Of a stretch of DNA of 6,317 bases, positions 1 through 5,548 are shown piece by piece. The DNA lies in the NCBI GenBank assembly GCA_938073925.1, contig CALJGH010000217.1, positions 1-6,317 on the forward strand. Direction: 5' to 3'. The DNA is from an uncultured Nitrospinaceae bacterium (GTDB taxonomy: Bacteria > Nitrospinota > Nitrospinia > Nitrospinales > VA-1). The translations under genes and the position numbers were made by a program. The notes under the pieces are model-generated. The model saw nothing but the letters and a program-made list of their open reading frames with translations. It was not told the DNA's origin and did no database searches. Within the stretch, counting starts at the first letter, position 1, and each line of letters starts with the position of its first letter.

Positions 1-353
1 GCAAAAGTTTGGGTGATTTCCAAAAAAGCCGTTGATGGAAAAGACTCACAAAGAAGGGTAACAACCGATCGGTGGGGATAAGGAGCCTCAGACTGTGACT
101 CAGATTTCCAAGGAGAGATAGCGACCTTTAGTCCTTTTTGCTCACCATAGTCCGCCAAAGCTTCCTTTAAGGGGGGGATCAAACTTTCATCGTCTTCATC
201 AAGTAAAATGGAAAGGTTGAGCATTCCATTAAAAACAAATTGTTTGATATCTAGAACATTCCAGCCAACCTTGACGATAAACTCAAGAGTCTCCGCCAGG
301 ATACCAGGTCTGTCGTGTGCTGAAATTTGAATATGTAAAGAGGATCGAGGCAT
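1..353 (-). CDS. serB: ACT-domain protein, probably phosphoserine phosphatase SerB (N-terminal part, cut by window edge)
   Basis: My own translation from the ATG at 353 gives 117 complete residues, still open at the left edge, so only the N-terminus is present. It opens with an ACT-type fold: HDRPGIL at residues 13-19, then a helix, then VLDIKQFVFNGMLNLSILLD at about 33-52. A second ACT-like strand begins near residue 95 (RSVVTLLCES). The tandem ACT arrangement and these two motifs resemble the regulatory half of two-ACT SerB proteins such as mycobacterial SerB2. That enzyme dephosphorylates O-phosphoserine in the last step of cytoplasmic serine synthesis, and its ACT domains sense amino acids. 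The catalytic HAD domain with its DxDxT motif lies outside the window, so the enzyme name is inferred; a stand-alone ACT regulator such as GcvR is the alternative. The start lies 3 bases after the stop of the LRR gene and has no clear ribosome-binding site, which suggests translational coupling. A run of seven C on the coding strand lies within it. Confidence 0.75.
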   Translation of the reverse strand, partial: MPRSSLHIQISAHDRPGILAETLEFIVKVGWNVLDIKQFVFNGMLNLSILLDEDDESLIPPLKEALADYGEQKGLKVAISPWKSESQSEAPYPHRSVVTLLCESFPSTAFLEITQTF

Positions 354-356
354 ATA

Positions 357-812
357 TCAATCTTGCGGCTTATAACGCCACCCTTCCCTTTTTTTACAGG
401 TCCAACCATCATTAATCTGAAAAGTGGAAAGGTTTTCTAACGTTTCAGAACTAAACAATGCAACCACACCCTTACCTGCAATCGGATTATCTTTTAAATG
501 CAAGCGTTTCAGTTTTTCAAGGAATTTTGCTTTTGCCAAAATCTCCAGCCCCTGATCGCTAATATTATTTTTATTCAGATTTAAATACTGGATATTTTCA
601 AGCAAAGGGCAATTCACCAAGTCTTGAACCCCCTCGTCTCCCAGTTGATTGTCATCCAAATCCAGCCAACTGATCTCTTCCATTCTAGGGGATTCCCAAA
701 GCAACCTGGCTTCTTCAGCGGTGAGGCCTTTGCCACTCAGCATCAATTGATTGCCTCGCAGACGGCCTTCAAAAATCATATCAACGTTTTCAAATCTAGT
801 TTTCTGAGACAT
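357..812 (-). CDS. Small leucine-rich-repeat protein
   Basis: This 151-residue protein is made almost entirely of four leucine-rich repeats of exactly 27 residues, at about 22-48, 49-75, 76-102 and 103-129. The pattern is LxLxxNxLxxEGxxxLxxxPxLExL, for example WLDLDDNQLGDEGVQDL. This is the ribonuclease-inhibitor-like bacterial LRR style, a protein-protein interaction scaffold. There is no signal peptide or membrane segment, so it is probably cytoplasmic; there is no catalytic domain and its partner is unknown. A short basic, aromatic tail (KKREGWRYK) follows the repeats. Two in-frame ATGs exist, at 818 and 812. The purine-rich GAGGG directly abuts the first but sits about 6-7 bases before the second, so I choose 812; the longer form would be 153 residues. 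It lies 81 bases downstream of rarA and 3 bases upstream of the serB-like start, so it probably belongs to one transcript with them. Confidence 0.85.
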   Translation of the reverse strand: MSQKTRFENVDMIFEGRLRGNQLMLSGKGLTAEEARLLWESPRMEEISWLDLDDNQLGDEGVQDLVNCPLLENIQYLNLNKNNISDQGLEILAKAKFLEKLKRLHLKDNPIAGKGVVALFSSETLENLSTFQINDGWTCKKREGWRYKPQD

Positions 813-818
813 ACTCAT

Positions 819-823
819 CCCTC
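819..823 (-). promoter_or_regulatory. Ribosome-binding site that decides the start of the LRR gene
   Basis: On the minus strand the sequence reads GAGGGATGAGTATG. The Shine-Dalgarno-like GAGGG touches the first ATG (818) but has normal spacing to the second ATG (812). This favours initiation at 812. Confidence 0.5.
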
Positions 824-893
824 ATATTTTAATTCCCCGATATCGAGGCTGGGTGAATTCTATAACATGAATCACCGCTAATCAGCAACCGTG

Positions 894-2180
894 TCATTCT
901 TTTTTATCTTGCTTTGGATCGTCAACGTATTTCCTGTTCTTTAAGGCTTCCGGCAGGTAATTCTGCTCAACAAAGTTTCCCGGATAATCATGTGGATATT
1001 TATAATCCACGCCATACCCGTAAGCCACCTTGGCATCTTGATAATGCGTATCCTTAAGATGGTTCGGAACCGGATAAGAAAGACCCTTATTCTGAATATC
1101 ATCCAATGCTGCATCAATCGCACAAATTGCCACATTGCTTTTGGGAGCTTTCGCAATATAGATAACCGCCTGCGCCAGAGAGATGCGCGCCTCTGGAAGA
1201 CCGAGCCTATCTATAGATTCTGCCGCTGCTAGAGCCAATACTAGAGCTTGTGGATCGGCATTACCAACGTCTTCTGCCGCAGTCACCAACAAGCGCCTCA
1301 CTATAAATCGAGGATCCTCACCCCCTGCTATCATTTTTGCCAGCCAGTAAATCGCCGCATCGGGATCAGAGCCTCTCAGGCTCTTTTGAAAAGCCGAGGC
1401 GTGATCATAATGTTCTGTACCTTTTTTATCATAGAGGGTCGCGGCACGCTGAATGATTCCTTCAACACGTGCTAACGAAACCTTCGATTCCTTTTTTGAT
1501 AAAACCACATCGCACACAGCCTCAAGAACGTTCAAAGCACGACGTGCATCGCCATTGGCGTGACTAACTATCAACTCCCGAGCGTCCTCCTGCAGACTGA
1601 TTTTCGATTCACCCAAACCATTTTCTTTATCGTTTAATGCACTTAAAACAATATTGCGGATCGACCCTCTATCCAAAACTTCCAGACGGAATATCTGGCA
1701 ACGCGATCGCAGTGCCGGTATCACTTCAAAGGAGGGATTTTCAGTAGTGCTGCCAATCAATCTTATTGTTCCGTTCTCGACGAAAGGCAATATCGCATCC
1801 TGTTGCACCTTGTTAAATCGATGAATTTCATCCAGAAATAAAATGGTTCTACTTCCCTTTGTCTTCCATATCTGGGTAGCAGATTGAACAACCTTTCTTA
1901 TATCTGCAACACCCGCATTCACCGCACTGATTTCATGAAACACGCTTTCAGTTAATTTTGCAGCAATCCTTGCCAATGTGGTTTTGCCTGAACCGGGAGG
2001 TCCCCAAAGTATAAAAGAAAGGCCCGACTCCGTTTCAACAAGCTCCCTTAAAGGCAGTCCTTTCCCTATCAAATGCTCTTGTCCAAAATATTTCTCCAAG
2101 CTATCCGGGCGCATTCGAGCAGCCAGTGGTAGCGGAGGCGAACTTTTCGTCAAACTCGTATATTCAGGAAATAATTCCAT
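894..2180 (-). CDS. rarA: Replication-associated recombination protein A (RarA/MgsA), AAA+ ATPase
   Basis: This 428-residue protein has the full length and motif order of bacterial RarA (MgsA, the Mgs1/WRNIP1 family). The N-terminus carries the family segment RPDSLEKYFGQEHLIG at 24-39. The AAA+ module follows: Walker A GPPGSGKT at 60-67, Walker B ILFLDEIHRF at 113-122 (Asp117, Glu118), sensor 1 GSTTENPS at 143-150, an arginine-finger segment ALRSRC at 156-161 and sensor 2 GDARRAL at 210-216. The C-terminal tetramerisation region is recognisable from the DPDAAIYWLAKMIAGGEDPR stretch at 272-291 and the PHDYPGNFVEQNYLP stretch at 397-410. RarA is an ATP-driven, clamp-loader-like cytoplasmic protein that acts at stalled replication forks and single-stranded DNA ends, with SSB as a known partner in E. 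coli. AGGA lies just upstream of the ATG, and a TATAAT lies about 20 bases upstream. It is the first gene of the minus-strand cluster with the LRR and serB-like genes. All key residues appear intact. Confidence 0.97.
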   Translation of the reverse strand: MELFPEYTSLTKSSPPLPLAARMRPDSLEKYFGQEHLIGKGLPLRELVETESGLSFILWGPPGSGKTTLARIAAKLTESVFHEISAVNAGVADIRKVVQSATQIWKTKGSRTILFLDEIHRFNKVQQDAILPFVENGTIRLIGSTTENPSFEVIPALRSRCQIFRLEVLDRGSIRNIVLSALNDKENGLGESKISLQEDARELIVSHANGDARRALNVLEAVCDVVLSKKESKVSLARVEGIIQRAATLYDKKGTEHYDHASAFQKSLRGSDPDAAIYWLAKMIAGGEDPRFIVRRLLVTAAEDVGNADPQALVLALAAAESIDRLGLPEARISLAQAVIYIAKAPKSNVAICAIDAALDDIQNKGLSYPVPNHLKDTHYQDAKVAYGYGVDYKYPHDYPGNFVEQNYLPEALKNRKYVDDPKQDKKE

Positions 2181-2199
2181 TTTTCCTATTACTCAAAAT

Positions 2200-2205
2200 A
2201 TTATA
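2200..2205 (-). promoter_or_regulatory. Possible -10 element of the rarA promoter
   Basis: The minus strand carries a perfect TATAAT here, ending 19 bases before the rarA ATG, with AGGA between them. No good -35 hexamer is found at 16-18 bases. A TTGTCA lies only 12 bases upstream, which is too close, so the call is tentative. Confidence 0.35.
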
Positions 2206-2378
2206 AATCTCAAGTGCTGACAATACTTTCTAACTCGACAACCCATCGATTTAAAGGTTCCAAGAAAACGATACCCGGTTTTAAAGGGAAAAAAGTAGCG
2301 GCCGCAGTCAATATAAAGGATCAAAGTATAACAAATCGGCATATCAATTCCGCCAGATGATTCGATGTCACCCCAAAT
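2206..2378. other. Intergenic region between rarA and the hydrolase gene
   Basis: No ORF, RNA gene or convincing hairpin terminator is seen in this stretch. It holds a GCGGCCGC palindrome at about 2299-2306, next to an A-rich run (a T run on the minus strand). The palindrome leaves no room for a loop, so I do not call it a terminator. Confidence 0.4.
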
Positions 2379-3365
2379 TCATTTTGAAGTTCGCCTATCG
2401 CTCATTTCACGAACCCACTCCAGCACCACAAAATCCATCCACCGCCGATCTCCATAAGGAGTTTGATACCGAGAAATATACCCCATATGCCCTCCTCCTT
2501 GAGGTTGATAGATAGACACATGACTATTCATTGAAACATTTTTGAATACTTCCGGCGGCACAAACGGATCATCTAGAGAACAGAGAATCGAGGTCGACGT
2601 TTCAATATTTTTCAAGTAATGCTTACCGCTGCATTGATCATAATAATCATCCACATCTTTGTACCCCCCTACAGGTGCGGTATAACTGGCATCAAAATTC
2701 CAGATCGTACTCAAGTCAGGGTCTATTGCTGTCGAGAAGTTTTTCTTCAAGGCACGCACCTGATTTCCAATCAACCTCATATAATAACGGTTGAACAGCC
2801 AAGAAGAACGATGAGTAGAGATAATATGACTGGCAACACGCAAATCAACAGGTGGGTTTACCGACAGTGCCCCTATCAATCCTGGAGGGAGCGACCGCCC
2901 CTCGCCCAGATATTTAAGAAGAATATTGCCGCTCAAAGAAAAACCAATCAAAAGCAGATACGGATGTCGTTGCAAAAAATAATCTATCATCTTAGCCAAG
3001 TCTTCGCTTGAACCGCCATTCCACAAACTGGAACTCAGCCCCATCCCCGAGCCACTACCTCGCTGATTGATCAAAAGAACACCGTATCCCTGCAACCCAA
3101 GTTTTGCAGCAATACGTTTGATATAACCGGATTCAGAGCATCCACCCATACCATGGGCTAATAAGATCGTTGGTTTGTCCTTATCCACTGCTTGGATTTC
3201 AAACGCAATGGATTTCGCATCCACATCGAGGTCGATGGTATGAGGAATTTTTTCTGGGAGAAATTTGGGTTTCCCGGGAAATTGCGACCCAATTATTGTC
3301 TGCAAGAATGCCCCACCTGGAGCAGGGGCAAAAGTATTCATTAAGCGATCGATCTCCAAAAACAT
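2379..3365 (-). CDS. YheT-type alpha/beta-fold hydrolase (UPF0017-like)
   Basis: This 328-residue protein has the size and motifs of the YheT/UPF0017 branch of the alpha/beta hydrolases. The oxyanion-side motif is LLAHGMGG (68-75), followed by the strand VLLINQRGSGSG (96-107). The nucleophile elbow is GFSLSGNILLKYLGE (141-155) with Ser143. The acid is in LDDPF (264-268) and the catalytic His293 is in GGHMGY (291-296). The triad is therefore present. These proteins are thought to be carboxyl-ester hydrolases of the cytoplasm, but the substrate is generally unknown and cannot be named here. One oddity is that position 145 is Ser where the GxSxG motif and the YheT GxSLGGN signature have Gly. There is no signal peptide. 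The start is uncertain: AGGGGG abuts the ATG at 3365 but is well spaced for a TTG two codons later (3359), and Met9 is a further option. It is divergently oriented from the secreted TPR protein gene. Confidence 0.9.
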   Translation of the reverse strand: MFLEIDRLMNTFAPAPGGAFLQTIIGSQFPGKPKFLPEKIPHTIDLDVDAKSIAFEIQAVDKDKPTILLAHGMGGCSESGYIKRIAAKLGLQGYGVLLINQRGSGSGMGLSSSLWNGGSSEDLAKMIDYFLQRHPYLLLIGFSLSGNILLKYLGEGRSLPPGLIGALSVNPPVDLRVASHIISTHRSSWLFNRYYMRLIGNQVRALKKNFSTAIDPDLSTIWNFDASYTAPVGGYKDVDDYYDQCSGKHYLKNIETSTSILCSLDDPFVPPEVFKNVSMNSHVSIYQPQGGGHMGYISRYQTPYGDRRWMDFVVLEWVREMSDRRTSK

Positions 3366-3371
3366 CCCCCT
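3366..3371 (-). promoter_or_regulatory. Ribosome-binding site of the hydrolase gene
   Basis: The minus strand reads CAGGGGGATGTTTTTG. The AGGGGG has no spacing to the ATG at 3365 but has 6 bases to the in-frame TTG at 3359. The annotated start may therefore be two codons too early. Confidence 0.45.
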
Positions 3372-3425
3372 GAAGCGTGTGAGTATCGGTCAATAATTGA
3401 ATGGAATTTTTTATACGCCGAAGGT

Positions 3426-3440
3426 ATCCTTATATAGGAT
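3426..3440. repeat. Short inverted repeat in the divergent intergenic region
   Basis: ATCCT and AGGAT form perfect 5-base arms around TATAT. The element lies 16 bases before the -35 hexamer of the plus-strand gene and upstream of the divergent hydrolase gene. It could be an operator or chance; nothing in the window encodes a regulator. Confidence 0.25.
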
Positions 3441-3455
3441 GTTTCTCAGCTATGG

Positions 3456-3484
3456 TTGACACTTTAGCAAGGTATTGTTAGATT
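3456..3484 (+). promoter_or_regulatory. Sigma-70-type promoter of the secreted TPR protein gene
   Basis: A perfect -35 TTGACA at 3456-3461 is followed after exactly 17 bases by TAGATT at 3479-3484 (4 of 6 matches to TATAAT). Transcription would begin near 3491. That gives a leader of about 55 bases before the ATG at 3546 and rules out translation from the TTG at 3483. Confidence 0.55.
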
Positions 3485-3545
3485 GCAAAATTCAACTTTT
3501 GATAACCAAATTAACCTTGAACCAGCCAAAAATCTAAACTTTCTT

Positions 3546-4904
3546 ATGCGTTTTATTTCATTACTATTCTTGACTTTATTCATACTTGCACCTTTTGCAG
3601 AAGCTTCCGCTCCTTCCATAGAAGCCAACCTTCACTACCAAAAAGCCTTGAAGTTAAGCCAACAAAGGTTGTGGAAAGATGCTATTCCCGAATTTATCAA
3701 AGCCACTGAACAAGATCCTAAAGAAGGCTTACTGCATGCAAATCTTGGCGTCGCATTAAGTCAAACAGGGATGCACAAAGAAGCGCTGTTTTCCTTCGAC
3801 AAGGCATTACAACTTGGTTATGACTCATCCGGGCTTCGTTACAATCGTGGAGTTTCTTTTGCACATCTGAATTTGATAGATGAAGCAGTGACAGAAATGG
3901 AAAAAGCCTTGAGTCTTGACCGAAGAATGGTGAAAGCAGAATACGACCTCGGCGTTTTATACAACCGGCAAGGCAACAGGGAAAAGGCCCAAGAGAAAGT
4001 AGACACTCTGTTCAAACGTAACAACAAACTGGCAAAAAAATTATTTGACCAAATGATACCCGATTATAAAGTCATCACAGTAGATAATGGCGGAACACTA
4101 AAAGGCCGCGTTTCATTAACTGGCCCCATCCCAAGAGTCCGTTCTTTTCATCTAGTGCATGCCCCGAACATTGAATTTTGTTCACGGATTTCAGATGGCA
4201 AAGGTCATCGTTTTCTGTACGATTTTACGGTATCGCTAAACCGAGGCTTGAAAGATACGATCATTTCTTTGACGGATGTTAAAAAAGGAAAACCGTTCCC
4301 ACAAAAAATGCAAACCTTTCATATAGATCGCTGTCGAGCCAACAACTACATCATTGGTATCAAGAACAGCGAAAACATCCTTATCGAAAACACCGATCCG
4401 ATTCAGCACGAGATCGCAACCTATGAAGTTAGAAACATCTACTCCGATCAAACTTCAAATCGTCCAGTTACTCCAAAATCGAGCCAGGTCAGGGCAGCAT
4501 TCGTTCGTAACGATGCTAATGAATTCACTATCAAATGCAATCTTCACCCATTCCTGCAAACTCACGGGTATCTAGTAGAAAACCCCTATTACACAGTAAC
4601 CGACTCAGGCGGAAATTTTTCAATTGAAGACATCCCTCCTGGAACTTACGAGGTCGTGGCTTGGCACACTTATATCCCTCAAAAAAAGGGAACAGTCACC
4701 ATCACCGCTAAAGGTGAAACAGAGATCAATTTTGAATTTGATGGTGCGGATGAGAGAAGAAAACTATACCACGATGATATTAAAGGTTATAGGTTCAACA
4801 CGTGGTATGACAGCAAAGAGAATTTTTATGGAGGCCCGAGAATTGACGATCCCGTGGAAGAATTGCAGGCCTTCTGCGACAAAGACCATATTTGTTCTGA
4901 ATAA
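3546..4904 (+). CDS. Secreted TPR protein with cupredoxin-like / carboxypeptidase-regulatory-like C-terminal region
   Basis: This 452-residue protein is numbered from the ATG at 3546. Residues 1-22 form a signal peptide (MRFISLLFLTLFILAPFAEA, then SA) with an AxA-type cleavage site, so it is exported, probably to the periplasm. Four TPRs follow at about 28-61, 62-95, 96-129 and 130-163, with motifs such as HANLGVALSQTGMHKEA. After a linker, a beta-rich region begins near 179 (GGTLKGRVSLTGPIP). It contains EFCSRISDGKGHR (210-222), NTDPIQHEI (282-290) and KCNLHPFLQTHGYL (330-343), and it ends in a carboxypeptidase-regulatory-like fold (GGNFSIEDIPPGTYEVVAWH, 355-374). The DPxxH and CxxH segments resemble copper-site positions of cupredoxin-like 'methylamine utilization' proteins, but the usual HPWM is HPFL. 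The tail (about 400-452) is aromatic and charged, with FCDKDHIC near the end. Its function is unknown; a periplasmic scaffold or metal-binding role is inferred. The frame is open back to a TTG at 3483, but the signal peptide and promoter favour 3546. No clear Shine-Dalgarno sequence is seen. It ends 5 bases from the convergent SPOR gene. Confidence 0.85.
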   Translation: MRFISLLFLTLFILAPFAEASAPSIEANLHYQKALKLSQQRLWKDAIPEFIKATEQDPKEGLLHANLGVALSQTGMHKEALFSFDKALQLGYDSSGLRYNRGVSFAHLNLIDEAVTEMEKALSLDRRMVKAEYDLGVLYNRQGNREKAQEKVDTLFKRNNKLAKKLFDQMIPDYKVITVDNGGTLKGRVSLTGPIPRVRSFHLVHAPNIEFCSRISDGKGHRFLYDFTVSLNRGLKDTIISLTDVKKGKPFPQKMQTFHIDRCRANNYIIGIKNSENILIENTDPIQHEIATYEVRNIYSDQTSNRPVTPKSSQVRAAFVRNDANEFTIKCNLHPFLQTHGYLVENPYYTVTDSGGNFSIEDIPPGTYEVVAWHTYIPQKKGTVTITAKGETEINFEFDGADERRKLYHDDIKGYRFNTWYDSKENFYGGPRIDDPVEELQAFCDKDHICSE

Positions 4905-4909
4905 TTGAA

Positions 4910-5527
4910 TTAACTCGTTTTTTTTATCACAACCGCATTGAGTTTATGCTCCTGCCTAGCGCGTTCCGCGGCTTCTCGCGCCAAAGCTTCATCAGTATAC
5001 TGTCCCAGAAATACCCGATGCCATACCCCCCCATGATTCGGCAATTCTATTTTCGTTAGATATGCATCGAACCCTTTCTTCTGCAATTTCATTTTTAAAA
5101 CACTCGCCATTTTTACATCACGAAACGAACTGACCTGAACAGCAAAGCGAGGCAGTATTGACGGTTTCTTTTCACCTGCTACAGTTTCGTGGGCTTTTAT
5201 ATTTTTTTTGGGCTCTAACTTGGCAGGTTCGATGATTTTACGGTGAGGACTTACTACGGGCTTGGCATGTAAAGAAACAGGAAGCATTTCACCATTTAAA
5301 CCAACATACTTGGTCATGGTCTTATCCTTCAAAGTTTCAAAAAAAGTAAACTGGTGAGAAACAGGTCCCAACGCTTCCGTTTTATCGACGATGGCCTTCG
5401 GCTTTACCGCACTAACTTTCTTGACGACGGAAGGATTTCCTTGAAAAAAACCAGGCAACAGCTCATCATTAAAATAGACAACCGATGAGATTGCCAATAT
5501 AAAAATCGTAAGATAAAGAAGTCGCAT
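4910..5527 (-). CDS. Membrane-anchored SPOR-domain protein
   Basis: This 205-residue protein starts with a hydrophobic segment (residues 3-18, LLYLTIFILAISSVVY) that fits a signal anchor or uncleaved signal, with no lipobox. A proline- and lysine-rich linker (about 30-126) follows, interrupted by FTFFETLKD at 60-68. This is a variant of the F-x-F-[FY]-x-x-L segment often found between the membrane anchor and the SPOR domain. The SPOR domain fills about 127-203, with RFAVQVSSFRD at the start, VWHRVFLGQY (168-177) in the middle and a closing AVVIKK. SPOR domains bind denuded septal peptidoglycan glycans, so the protein probably sits in the inner membrane facing the periplasm and acts in division or envelope remodelling, as FtsN and DamX do; which role is not shown. 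It starts 21 bases after the argS stop, with no strong Shine-Dalgarno, and is probably co-transcribed with argS. Its last codons include a run of eight A. Confidence 0.87.
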   Translation of the reverse strand: MRLLYLTIFILAISSVVYFNDELLPGFFQGNPSVVKKVSAVKPKAIVDKTEALGPVSHQFTFFETLKDKTMTKYVGLNGEMLPVSLHAKPVVSPHRKIIEPAKLEPKKNIKAHETVAGEKKPSILPRFAVQVSSFRDVKMASVLKMKLQKKGFDAYLTKIELPNHGGVWHRVFLGQYTDEALAREAAERARQEHKLNAVVIKKTS

Positions 5528-5548
5528 ATTATCGGTTCGGAATCAGGC

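Noticed and set aside
171..178. Homopolymer of G (C on the coding strand) in the serB-like gene as a phase-variation tract
   Set aside because: It is only seven bases inside a conserved domain of a housekeeping gene; no frame change is seen.
2296..2312. GCGGCCGC palindrome next to a T run on the minus strand, as a terminator of the hydrolase gene
   Set aside because: The palindrome leaves no loop of usable size and its flanks do not pair, so no stable hairpin forms.
3199..3393. Alternative short minus-strand frame overlapping the hydrolase start
   Set aside because: It is in another frame from the well-supported hydrolase, shows no recognisable domain and has ordinary shadow composition.
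4902..4925. TAATTGAATTA inverted repeat followed by eight T, as a terminator between the convergent genes
   Set aside because: The arms are AT-only with a one-base centre, and the T run is simply the AAA AAA codons at the end of the SPOR gene; stem stability would be negligible.
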